This document shows positions 27,655 through 36,630 of a stretch of 50,782 bases of DNA, one piece after another. The stretch is from Psychrobacter sp. UBA3962 (GTDB taxonomy: Bacteria; Pseudomonadota; Gammaproteobacteria; Pseudomonadales; Moraxellaceae), in assembly GCF_002385225.1 (NCBI RefSeq), contig NZ_DGDC01000011.1:1-50782 (forward strand). The letters are read 5' to 3'. Position 1 is the first letter of the stretch; each line of letters opens with the position of its first letter. The notes under the pieces were generated by a model. It worked only from the letters and a program-made list of their open reading frames with translations, was not told the DNA's origin and searched no databases. A program made the translations under genes and the position numbers.

Positions 27655-28776
27655 TTAACGTAATTTTAAAGTCATCAAGCCCAGTACCACAAGCAAAATA
27701 GCAATAATCCAAAAGCGCACCACAACTTGGGTTTCTTTCCAGCCCAGCTCTTCAAAATGGTGATGCAGTGGTGCCATCAATAACACCCGCTTTCCACGTA
27801 GCTTAAACGACCCTACTTGTAAGATCACCGATACCGCTTCAGCCACAAACAGACCGCCCATAATAGCAAAGGCAATCTCTTGACGGGTCATTACCGCGAT
27901 GGTACCCAACATCGCACCTAGCGCCAAGGCACCGACATCACCCATAAATACTTGTGCTGGGTGAGCGTTATACCACAAGAAACCCAAGCCTGCGCCAATC
28001 ATGGCCGCACAAACAATGGTTACTTCAGAGTTATAAGCAATGTAGGGCACATGCAAATATTCAGAAAAACGTACGTCGCCTGATACATAGGCAAACACCC
28101 CTAGACCTGCTGCGACGAAGACCACCGGCAAGATGGCTAGACCGTCTAAGCCATCGGTCAGGTTCACGGCGTTAGAGGAACCATTAATCACAAAGTAGGT
28201 AAAGATAATAAACGCTAAGCCAAAAGGAACGGCGGAGAAAGGAATGACCCAGTTTTTAAATAGTGGGATTAATAAGTCTACCATGGCTTTGGTTTGCATA
28301 GGGTCAGGCTGCTGGCTAGCAATATAATATAACGAGCTACCCACGAATAAAGCGCCCACAGACAACCAAAAATACTTCTTACGGGCAATCAGTCCTTTTG
28401 GATTTTTGTACTTAATTTTTAGCCAGTCATCTGCCCAGCCCACAGCACCAAAGATAACCATAACTACCATTAAGATCCAGACATAAGGGTTGGTCAAGTC
28501 AGCCCAACACAAAGTTGAAAAACCAATGGAAGTCAAAATAAGCACCCCACCCATGGTCGGAGTACCTGTTTTTGCTAAGTGAGTTTTTGGGCCATCATCA
28601 CGGACTGCTTGGTCATATTTGACACTGCGCAGATAAGCTATGGTACGAGGGCCGAGCAGGATACTAAAAGCGAGGGAGGTTATGACAGTGAGCAGTGCCC
28701 TTAGAGTGAGTGATGATACCGCCGAAAACGGTGAGTAGAATTGACTCAACCAACTGTCAAATAACCAATATAACAC
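27655..28776 (-). CDS. mraY: Phospho-N-acetylmuramoyl-pentapeptide transferase MraY
   Basis: MraY transfers phospho-MurNAc-pentapeptide from UDP to undecaprenyl phosphate, making lipid I. The 373 residues show ten membrane helices. They carry the family motifs DDGPKTHLAKTGTPTMGG, NLTDGLDGLAILP with catalytic aspartates, FMGDVGALALGA and MAPLHHHFEELGWKE. It starts with GTG, with AGGAG about 7 nt upstream. A 338-nt gap separates it from murF, and a terminator follows instead of murD, so the classical cluster is cut here. Confidence 0.97.
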   Translation of the reverse strand: MLYWLFDSWLSQFYSPFSAVSSLTLRALLTVITSLAFSILLGPRTIAYLRSVKYDQAVRDDGPKTHLAKTGTPTMGGVLILTSIGFSTLCWADLTNPYVWILMVVMVIFGAVGWADDWLKIKYKNPKGLIARKKYFWLSVGALFVGSSLYYIASQQPDPMQTKAMVDLLIPLFKNWVIPFSAVPFGLAFIIFTYFVINGSSNAVNLTDGLDGLAILPVVFVAAGLGVFAYVSGDVRFSEYLHVPYIAYNSEVTIVCAAMIGAGLGFLWYNAHPAQVFMGDVGALALGAMLGTIAVMTRQEIAFAIMGGLFVAEAVSVILQVGSFKLRGKRVLLMAPLHHHFEELGWKETQVVVRFWIIAILLVVLGLMTLKLR

Positions 28777-29114
28777 CGCCTACTCCTCATGAACTTTCTG
28801 AAAATTTATTTAAAAATATTAAATAGCAATAAAAATAAAATAGCCTAGCCACAGCTCACACTGTGACGGCTACTATGAATTCTTTTTAAGCCCAAAATAA
28901 GCTTAGCGGGTCGAATTATCGCAAAAATGACAGCTAAAAACAGGATTAATGCAAATTTTCACCAAAAACGCACATTGCAGAAGTCATTTAAACCATTTCG
29001 CTCAAAATAATAAGCTACCTTAACCGCCCTAAAAAGCTGTATGGCTTACCTTAAAATCATCCGACCTAAAAATTGCTCTGTAAATTGCCCGCTTCAAAAA
29101 TGCCTGGCTTAGAT
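28777..29114. other. Gene-free gap between murF and mraY
   Basis: No gene, pseudogene or clear terminator was seen. It is AT-rich and could hold an internal promoter for mraY. In most gammaproteobacteria these two genes abut. Confidence 0.5.
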
Positions 29115-30614
29115 TTAGCCTTCAGCACTTAGCAAGTCGTCAATTAAAGTCTCCATCGTGGTACTACGTGATCCTTTAAATAACAAAGTACAGGGCTGCT
29201 GCTGTTCATTATGCTCCGCTAAAACAGCTTGCAGTTTGGGTAACAGCTCTGCCTTAGTGTCAAAGTCATACGCCTGCTGCATACCCTGACTCTTCGCCCC
29301 TACTACCGTGTCTTTGGCAAATTCGCCAGCGCACAGCAGCAAATCTACTGACTTCTTGGCAATAGCCTGACCCAATTTATTATGCTCGTCACGCGACGCT
29401 TCACCCAACTCACCAATGTCACCCAGCACTAAGATTTTATAGCCTGCCTGAGCCGCCAACACATCAGCCGCAGCACGCATAGAGTTGGGGTTGGCATTGT
29501 AAGTGTCATCAATAATTTGATGTATACCTAAGGTTTGTCTTCCCAAGCGGCCTTTGCTCGAGGTGGCTTGATTCAAGCCTGAGGCAATAACCTCAGGAGC
29601 AATACCTGCCGCGTAAGCACAAGCAGCCGCTGCTAAGGCATTACTCACATTATGTCCGCCAGACATTGGCAGCGTAACTTCCACCTCTGCTGCTTCTTTA
29701 CCAAAATGTAGCTTGAAGCGGCTTTGTAGCGCCGTGGTTTCAACTTCAGTCGCATAAACTTCGGGTAGTTTAGCGCCCTCAAGCTGCTGCCAACCAAAAT
29801 GACTCACCTTTGAGGTATATTTTTTGGCAGCATTCGTTAACTGCTGGGTATAGTCATCATTGAAAGGGACAACTGCGGTGCTTGCTTCGGTTAGTGGCTG
29901 ATAAATCTCAGCTTTGGTCTTGGCAATATTGTCACGGCCGCCGAACTCGCCCAAATGCGCAGTGCCAATATTTAGGATACAAGCCACATCTGGCTTAACC
30001 ATTGCGGCAGTATAAGCGATCTCGCCCACATGGTTGGCGCCCAGCTCAAGCACTGCATAACGGTGCTGCTGCTCTAATTCAAGCAACATCATCGGCACCC
30101 CAAAGTCGTTATTTAGATTACCGCGGGTAACTAGAGTTGTGCTTTGTTCAGCTGAGTGAGCCCCTTCTACTTGGGTAAAGATATGACGCAGCATTTCTTT
30201 CACTGTGGTCTTACCACTTGAGCCAGTAAGGGCAATCACTTTTAGGTTGGGATTCTGTTGACGACGATAGGCTGCAATTTGACCAAAAGCCAAACGGGTG
30301 TCTTCTACTTGTAATTGGGGTACGCCTAAATCCGCGACAGGCTGACTGACAATGGCGGCAACAGCGCCCTTATCTACTGCGGCCTCAACGAAACTGTGCC
30401 CATCAAACTTTTCACCAACAATGGCCAAGTAGATGTCACCCGCTTCAATTTTTCGGGTATCAGTAATGATGCGTGTAGCAGTAAGAGACTCATTATCTGT
30501 AGTCTCTAACCCAATCCACTGACCTTTAAGCTGGGCGGTTGCCGCTTTGAGATGCTCAGCTGTCCAAATAAATAATCCGCTGCTTTGGGCTGTCTCTACT
30601 GTTGGTTGGCTCAT
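29115..30614 (-). CDS. murF: UDP-MurNAc-tripeptide--D-Ala-D-Ala ligase MurF
   Basis: MurF adds D-Ala-D-Ala to complete the UDP-MurNAc-pentapeptide. The 499 residues follow the three-domain Mur ligase plan. The N-terminal uridine-binding domain comes first (TDTRKIEAGDIYLAIVGEKF). The ATP-binding domain has P-loop ALTGSSGKTTVKEML, then LELGANHVGEIAYT. The C-terminal domain holds IDDTYNANPNSMRAA and LVLGDIGELG. The length is some 45 residues above E. coli's, from an N-terminal stretch. It sits between murE (71 nt upstream) and mraY. Confidence 0.96.
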   Translation of the reverse strand: MSQPTVETAQSSGLFIWTAEHLKAATAQLKGQWIGLETTDNESLTATRIITDTRKIEAGDIYLAIVGEKFDGHSFVEAAVDKGAVAAIVSQPVADLGVPQLQVEDTRLAFGQIAAYRRQQNPNLKVIALTGSSGKTTVKEMLRHIFTQVEGAHSAEQSTTLVTRGNLNNDFGVPMMLLELEQQHRYAVLELGANHVGEIAYTAAMVKPDVACILNIGTAHLGEFGGRDNIAKTKAEIYQPLTEASTAVVPFNDDYTQQLTNAAKKYTSKVSHFGWQQLEGAKLPEVYATEVETTALQSRFKLHFGKEAAEVEVTLPMSGGHNVSNALAAAACAYAAGIAPEVIASGLNQATSSKGRLGRQTLGIHQIIDDTYNANPNSMRAAADVLAAQAGYKILVLGDIGELGEASRDEHNKLGQAIAKKSVDLLLCAGEFAKDTVVGAKSQGMQQAYDFDTKAELLPKLQAVLAEHNEQQQPCTLLFKGSRSTTMETLIDDLLSAEG

Positions 30615-30685
30615 CGGTTGGGTCTCATCTGAATGTAGGATTATAAAAATAAAAAAATAAGGGAGGATTATCAGCTAGGGCTTTT

Positions 30686-32407
30686 TTAAGCTTTATTCTG
30701 ACTCGCCTCAATCAAGGCTTGCTGTAATACCAAGCGATCATCAAAGTCGTAGCGCACGCCTTTAATCTCTTGGTATGTCTCATGACCTTTACCCGCAATG
30801 ACCACGATATCGTCTGCGGCAGCCTGCTCAACCGCATATTGAATGGCTTGTTTGCGATCGGCGATAACTGTGGTCTTGGCATGTTGCTGCTCAGTCATGC
30901 CCTGCTGCATGTCCTGCAAAATCATTTCTGGATCTTCACTGCGTGGATTATCAGCCGTGAGCACCACTTTATCGGCCATAGCCAAGCCGGCCTGTGCCAT
31001 AAGCGGACGCTTGCCCTTGTCTCGATCGCCACCACAGCCGAAGATGGCCCATAGACTCCCGCTACAATGCGATTTTAAACTGGTTAACACCTGAGTCAGC
31101 GCATCAGGGGTATGCGCATAATCGACAATAAACACCCCTTGCTCAGGCTGTGAACCTTGCTCATCTAAAGCCACGCGTTGCATACGGCCACTGGCGCCGT
31201 GTAATTGACCAACCAACGCTGGCACCGTCTCAAGCTCTATACCCAATGCCATAGCTCCAGCTACAGCGGCCAATAGGTTGGCCACATTAAAGCGTCCTAA
31301 CAGTGGGCTATGCAGAGTTAACGGGCCAAAACTGGTCTCTATCTCAATTTTCACCCCTTCTAAACTAGGCTCAATCGCTTTAGCAACGAAATAGGCCTCA
31401 CTGGCCATACTGCTGTTTTCCAAAAAATCAGCTTGTAAGCTATATAGCCACACCTTAACACCAGAGTTTTTTGCGGTTTCTATCATCAATGGCGCAAATT
31501 CATCATCGGCATTGATGACTGCGTGAGTTAATTGCGGGAAATAGGCTTTATCAAATAGACGCGCTTTAGCTCGGGCATAGTCTTGCATATCTGGGTGGTA
31601 ATCCAGATGATCACGACTTAGGTTGCTATAAACTGCAACGGTGACGGGCACCCCTTGTAAACGCTGCTGATCCAGTCCATGAGAGCTGGCTTCTAGGGCC
31701 AACACGTCCACTTTTTCATCGTGCATTTGACGCAAGAAGCTCTGCACCGCTAACGCATCGCCTGTGGTATGACTGGCTTGAACCAAGCTGTCTAGGCGAC
31801 CATTACCAGCTGTCCCCATTACCGCGCTATTTTGTAATTGAGATAGGTTAGAGAATTGACACAGCTGTGCAATTAACTGGCTAATGGTGGTCTTACCATT
31901 GGTGCCGGTCACCGCAATGACTTGGGGTAGTAAAGACAGCATGTCATCAGCAGAGTTTATAGTAGATAAGGAGTTGGTAGGCAACAGGCTAATCTGAATC
32001 AGGCTACCTAGAATGTCACGTAAATTGGCAATATAAAGCACAGGACAAGCATAGTCTACGTTTTGTGCATTATATCCCAATGCTTCAGGCTCAATCTCAG
32101 TTAAAATAAAAGCGGCTTGCTTGGAAGCTGCTTTGGCGTACTGTTGGCTCTTTTCGATAGGCTGGGTATGACTTTTTAACAACACAAAAGCGGCAGGTGC
32201 AGTCGACTCTGCCTCATTTGCATTTGCCAGTTGACGACTGTCCAACACAAACCTCGAAAACTTTGAATCAAGCCCTTGCGGCTGAGACAATAGCTGCTGT
32301 AAGGTTTGCGTCTGCTGCGGTAAAATTTTTACTGCCACTTCAGCAACTTGGCGTAAGGTTAATACTGAAGCCTCACTGTCTATGGCTGTTGTTTGGTTCG
32401 CTGTCAT
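30686..32407 (-). CDS. murE: UDP-MurNAc-L-Ala-D-Glu--2,6-diaminopimelate ligase MurE
   Basis: MurE adds the third stem-peptide residue. The 573 residues are longer than E. coli MurE (495), with a longer Gln/Ser/Ala-rich N-terminal domain. The P-loop is VTGTNGKTTISQL, followed by LALEASSHGLDQQRL and YSNLSRDHLDYH. The specificity motif DNPRSEDP indicates meso-diaminopimelate as substrate. GKGHETYQ is near the end. It lies 58 nt after ftsI. Confidence 0.96.
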   Translation of the reverse strand: MTANQTTAIDSEASVLTLRQVAEVAVKILPQQTQTLQQLLSQPQGLDSKFSRFVLDSRQLANANEAESTAPAAFVLLKSHTQPIEKSQQYAKAASKQAAFILTEIEPEALGYNAQNVDYACPVLYIANLRDILGSLIQISLLPTNSLSTINSADDMLSLLPQVIAVTGTNGKTTISQLIAQLCQFSNLSQLQNSAVMGTAGNGRLDSLVQASHTTGDALAVQSFLRQMHDEKVDVLALEASSHGLDQQRLQGVPVTVAVYSNLSRDHLDYHPDMQDYARAKARLFDKAYFPQLTHAVINADDEFAPLMIETAKNSGVKVWLYSLQADFLENSSMASEAYFVAKAIEPSLEGVKIEIETSFGPLTLHSPLLGRFNVANLLAAVAGAMALGIELETVPALVGQLHGASGRMQRVALDEQGSQPEQGVFIVDYAHTPDALTQVLTSLKSHCSGSLWAIFGCGGDRDKGKRPLMAQAGLAMADKVVLTADNPRSEDPEMILQDMQQGMTEQQHAKTTVIADRKQAIQYAVEQAAADDIVVIAGKGHETYQEIKGVRYDFDDRLVLQQALIEASQNKA

Positions 32408-32465
32408 CCTATTGGCCTTCTTCGGTTGTATTCAACTTTGTACTCAGCTAAGTATTGCTTGGCTA

Positions 32466-34580
32466 CTATTCAGCTTTTAATGGTTTATCGAGTGGCACGT
32501 TATATAGACGTAAAGCTTCTTGCATCACACTCTTGAATACCGGCGCAGCCACAACCCCTGCATAATAAGTCTTACGTGGGTCTTCTACTAAGATAACCGT
32601 TGCCAAACGTGGGTTTGATGCCGGCGCGATACCTGCAAAGACCGTACGGTACTGATCAGTATAGTAGCCGCCTTTAGGGTTAACACGGCGTGAAGTCCCG
32701 GTTTTACCAGCAATGCGATAGCCATCAATGGCTGCAGCCGTTGCGGTACCTCCGGGCTGAGTAACGGTCTCCATCATCTTCACCACAGACATCGCATGCT
32801 TCTCATCCAGCACTCGTTTGCCGACAGGCTTCTGCTCTTGCTTCTCTAAAGTGAGCGGATGCAACACACCCCCTGAGCCTAAGGCAGCGTAGGCTTGTGC
32901 AATCTGTGCTAAAGTCACCTGCAAGCCATAACCATAACTTACCGTGGCTCGGCGAGAGGTTTCAATCTCTTTGGGCGTCGGAATAATACCGGCTTGCTCC
33001 CCTGGGAAATTCAGCGCGGTCTTTTTGCCAAACCCAAACTCTTTTTGCACATTGGTAATACCATCTGGTGGTAAAGATAAAGCAATCTTAGTCGAGGCCA
33101 CGTTACTTGATTTTTGAATCAAGGTAGACATGTTGATCGAGCCTAAGTTATTGTGATCTCGAATGGTATAACCTCGGACTCTAATCGATCCGGGGCTGGT
33201 ATTAATTAACGAGTTTTCAGTATATTTCCCAGACTGTAAGGCCGCAGCCACAGTAAAGGGCTTCATTACTGACCCAGGCTCAAAGACGTCTAAGACTGCT
33301 CGGTTACGTTGGTTGTTACCCGTCATTTCATTTAAATTGTTGTTATTAAACGAAGGCCAAGTAGACAGTGCTAACACCTCACCGGTGTGTACATCGACCA
33401 CTATCCCTGTCGACCAGCGGGCTTCTTGCACTCGGCCAACATGCTCAAGCTCTTTGTATAATAAATACTGCAGTCTTGAATCAATAGATAGGGTAACGTC
33501 CTCTCCAGGCACCACCGGCTTGATTTGCTCAAGCTCTTCAATGCTGTTTTGATAACGGTCTTTTAATACCCGAACCTTGCCGTCCTCTCCCGCCAGCTTC
33601 GCCTCAAACTGACGCTCAATACCGGCACGGCCTTCATAACCACTGTTCGGATCGCTGGCATTATGCCCCATAAACCCTAGCAACTGCGCATTAGGCTGAG
33701 GCTGTGGGTAATAGCGGCGAAACTCTTGTTTTTCATACACGCCTGGGAAGTTGAGCACCATAACCGCGTCGGCAATCTCTGGCGTCACTTTGTTCAATAA
33801 CGGTAAATAATGCGAGCCTGAACCTTTGGGCAGGACTGCTTTTACCGCTTCATCGTTACTAACATCTACCGTATGATCAAGAGCCACAGCTTGCTGCAAA
33901 CGATCAACAGATACCCCCGACACGCTAGCGAGCTGAGCCAAATCCATCTCTTTTAATTTTTGTAGCAATCTTTGCTGTGCTTCTGGGTTATCGGCGTTTC
34001 TTTTAATGCGTTTTTGGATATCGTAATACCACTGCGCATAGTCGTAAGGACTAAACGACACACTAGACAACGGCGCACTCACCGCCAAAGGTTGATGGTT
34101 ACGATCGGTAATCATACCGCGATAAGAGTGCTGAGTACGCTCACTGGTAATGATTTGATTACCTATTTCGATGAACTTTTCGGCATTAAACACCTGCAGA
34201 TAAAACGCACGAAGTACCAAGAGCGCTAAGATACCAATAGCCGCCCACCAAACAAGCTTAAACCGTATTAAGTCACTTTCTGCGCCGCCGCGATTTGAAG
34301 CCCCCACCGTTGCTGGCTTAAATATCTTGCCGCCACGGTGTTTGACACTGGTATAAGCGCCGCTGCTTTCCTTTGGTTTTTTCCAGAATTTCAGCTTAGC
34401 CATGCCCTCTGGATCACTGCCCCCTTTTGCTTTACCTGACTTTGCAGCAGAGGCTTTTTTGGGCTTCACCAAAGGCTCGGTGACTTTACCGTGCATGGGC
34501 TTATTACTAGCGCTATTTTTGCTAGCATTGGTCTTTTGAGTGTTGGGTTTTTTTCTGGGGGTAGAAGGCTTCTTAGTCAT
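32466..34580 (-). CDS. ftsI: Septal peptidoglycan transpeptidase FtsI (PBP3)
   Basis: FtsI is the class B penicillin-binding protein of the divisome. The 704 residues include a 105-residue Lys/Pro/Ser-rich cytoplasmic tail, far longer than the ~20 of E. coli. The single membrane helix follows (about 107-125), then the pedestal domain and the transpeptidase domain. The catalytic motifs are SxxK at Ser437-Lys440 (GSVMKPFT), SSN at 491-493 and KTGT at 626-629. The start overlaps the end of ftsL by 8 nt, so translation is coupled. Confidence 0.96.
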   Translation of the reverse strand: MTKKPSTPRKKPNTQKTNASKNSASNKPMHGKVTEPLVKPKKASAAKSGKAKGGSDPEGMAKLKFWKKPKESSGAYTSVKHRGGKIFKPATVGASNRGGAESDLIRFKLVWWAAIGILALLVLRAFYLQVFNAEKFIEIGNQIITSERTQHSYRGMITDRNHQPLAVSAPLSSVSFSPYDYAQWYYDIQKRIKRNADNPEAQQRLLQKLKEMDLAQLASVSGVSVDRLQQAVALDHTVDVSNDEAVKAVLPKGSGSHYLPLLNKVTPEIADAVMVLNFPGVYEKQEFRRYYPQPQPNAQLLGFMGHNASDPNSGYEGRAGIERQFEAKLAGEDGKVRVLKDRYQNSIEELEQIKPVVPGEDVTLSIDSRLQYLLYKELEHVGRVQEARWSTGIVVDVHTGEVLALSTWPSFNNNNLNEMTGNNQRNRAVLDVFEPGSVMKPFTVAAALQSGKYTENSLINTSPGSIRVRGYTIRDHNNLGSINMSTLIQKSSNVASTKIALSLPPDGITNVQKEFGFGKKTALNFPGEQAGIIPTPKEIETSRRATVSYGYGLQVTLAQIAQAYAALGSGGVLHPLTLEKQEQKPVGKRVLDEKHAMSVVKMMETVTQPGGTATAAAIDGYRIAGKTGTSRRVNPKGGYYTDQYRTVFAGIAPASNPRLATVILVEDPRKTYYAGVVAAPVFKSVMQEALRLYNVPLDKPLKAE

Positions 34581-35025
34581 GTTCGCCTCCTTGCTGCTGG
34601 ATGGTCAATTCTGCTTCGTCAGATTCAGTCGGTTGTTCAATATTTAGTCTATCACCAGGCTTGGCGGCCATGGGCTGCAATATCAGTTTGTCTTTGGTTG
34701 AGGGAGAATACATGCCTAGCTGAGTCACCGCACGGCTGGCAATTTGCGGCGTGGCGCTAAAGGTCTGTTGTTCGATAACCAAGCGCTGATTCTCAATTTG
34801 TAAATTACGATGTTCAACTTTCATTTTTTGCAAAGCCATATAGTCTTCATGGTACTGTTGCACCTGTTCTGCGGTCAATATAGCCGTCCAGATAATGCCT
34901 ATTGCGAGCAAAATCATGACAGCACCGTAGACGCTAACACCACGATAACGCTTGGTTAAAAACTCACTGATCTCCAGCGAGTTTCTATCTATTTGGTTCG
35001 AGCTTTGGGATTTGTTATTTGCCAT
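34573..35025 (-). CDS. ftsL: Cell division protein FtsL
   Basis: A bitopic divisome protein that forms FtsQLB and activates FtsWI. The 150 residues hold an N-terminal cytoplasmic part, a membrane helix at about 33-52 and a periplasmic coiled coil (about 55-95, rich in Glu, Gln and Leu). A longer acidic C-terminal tail follows than in E. coli (121 aa). Sequence identity in this family is low; the place between rsmH and ftsI and the topology carry the call. Confidence 0.9.
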   Translation of the reverse strand: MANNKSQSSNQIDRNSLEISEFLTKRYRGVSVYGAVMILLAIGIIWTAILTAEQVQQYHEDYMALQKMKVEHRNLQIENQRLVIEQQTFSATPQIASRAVTQLGMYSPSTKDKLILQPMAAKPGDRLNIEQPTESDEAELTIQQQGGEHD

Positions 35026-35131
35026 ATGGTGACTGATGTTATGACCGGAGCGGTCTTTAAGGGTAAAAAAGGACTCAATTATAGAGTGGCTTTATTTATC
35101 AGGACTAAATTGTGTTACTTATTTTTTCAAG

Positions 35132-36178
35132 CTAACTATGAAGCTCGTCAGGGTCGGTATTATATGGGGTATCGGTACGCGTTGCCACTCTTAACCAAGC
35201 ACTTCTAGAGCGATTATTGACACTGACTTCTGCCTTGCTCGGAGCGATACGAATGGGCTTACTAAAATAGCGAGGGCGCACTGGCGGCATAGGCAGATTT
35301 TCATCTTCTGGGTACTGCCCACGGCTGTGACGCTGTAAAAACTGCTTGATACGGCGGTCTTCTAAAGAATGAAAGCTAATCACTGCCAAGTGCCCACCGG
35401 GTGCCAGTAGCGACAGGCTTTGCTGTAAGAAGTTATCAATATCTCCAAGCTCATTATTAATAAAAATACGCATCGCTTGAAAGCTTTGAGTCGCTGGATG
35501 CTTGCCTTTTTGCCACTTGGGGTGGGCTTGCTTAATTACTTCTGCCAACTCTAAGGTTGAAGTATAGCTGTCCATTTGTTTAATCGCTCGGGCAATACGG
35601 CGACTGTGGCGCTCTTCACCGAAGTCAAATAGCACATTGGCCAGATCTTCTTCCTCAACCGTTTGCAGCCACTCTCCTACCGACTGACCGCGGCTGGTGT
35701 CCATGCGCATATCAATCGCTCCATCGCGCATAAAACTAAAGCCACGACTGCCATCATCCAACTGCGGAGAAGAGACTCCTAAATCCGCCATAATGCCATT
35801 AACTTGCAAAACCCCATGCTGATGTAAGCAGTGGGTTATATTGGCAAAACTATCATGCACAACTGTCACACGATTGTCACTTTTTGCTATTTCTTCTGCC
35901 ACCGCGATGGCTTCAGGGTCTTTATCGAAGACAAATAGCTGACCATCATCACTTAATGACTCAAGAAGCAGCTTACTGTGCCCGCCTCGACCAAAAGTAG
36001 CATCAACAAATATGCCGGAAACCTTGTCTTGTGACCCAGTGACTTTTTTACTCTGTTTTTTGGTGGGCGTTTTACCTAAAACAGCATCGACCGTCTCGTA
36101 CAATAGCACGGTTTCGTGGCTAAAATCGGATTTTGCTAAAGGGGTGGTCTGTGTAGCTGAGGATTGAGCATCGGTCAC
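35132..36178 (-). CDS. rsmH: 16S rRNA (cytosine(1402)-N4)-methyltransferase RsmH
   Basis: RsmH methylates N4 of C1402 in the 30S P site. The 348 residues (E. coli 313) carry HETVLLYETVDAV and the SAM motif FVDATFGRGGHSKLLLESL. LGVSSPQLDDGSRGFSFMRDG, NNELGDIDNFL and ISFHSLEDRRIKQFL follow. It begins with GTG. A ~35-residue insertion or extension precedes the SAM motif (KTPTKKQSKKVTGSQDK). No mraZ lies upstream; a divergent gltX is the next gene. Confidence 0.96.
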   Translation of the reverse strand: MTDAQSSATQTTPLAKSDFSHETVLLYETVDAVLGKTPTKKQSKKVTGSQDKVSGIFVDATFGRGGHSKLLLESLSDDGQLFVFDKDPEAIAVAEEIAKSDNRVTVVHDSFANITHCLHQHGVLQVNGIMADLGVSSPQLDDGSRGFSFMRDGAIDMRMDTSRGQSVGEWLQTVEEEDLANVLFDFGEERHSRRIARAIKQMDSYTSTLELAEVIKQAHPKWQKGKHPATQSFQAMRIFINNELGDIDNFLQQSLSLLAPGGHLAVISFHSLEDRRIKQFLQRHSRGQYPEDENLPMPPVRPRYFSKPIRIAPSKAEVSVNNRSRSAWLRVATRTDTPYNTDPDELHS

Positions 36179-36630
36179 AATAAATAGGCTCCCTTAATGG
36201 AGTAAGCAATATGGAGTAAAAAATACAATAAGCAGTGATAAAAATAATGGCTAGCCCTAAAAGCCATCCAAACAAAATCTGTAAATACAGTAGCTATTAA
36301 TACATCAGTAGCTGTTAATACCTAAGTTTAAATAGCCTCGACCTCATTATCGCAAGTCACACCTGCTTGTCAAGGTAGCCACACCAACAAAGCGCTATTA
36401 TATGCTTTTTTTGTTATCTAGCTTTGTTTTGACAAAAATTTTGACAGTTTTTTTTGGGATTTAAAAACTTTGTTGGCCCTCTATCTGTGTTTTATGAGCT
36501 GTAGCCCAAACCTGTTATAATGTCTTTTAAATTATCATTGCCTTTTAATTCTTATTATTATCCCTTTTATTGTAATTACTATCGATTTTTTCGCCCATTT
36601 TTAATATAAACAGATTATAAGAGAAACCTT
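36179..36630. other. Divergent promoter region rsmH/gltX
   Basis: No gene was seen. An extended -10 for gltX (TGTTATAAT, TATAAT at 36516-36521) lies about 110 nt before its ATG, with no good -35. Two TTGACA boxes (36429-36434 and 36441-36446) lack matching -10 elements. No mraZ or MraZ-type direct repeats were recognised. Confidence 0.5.
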
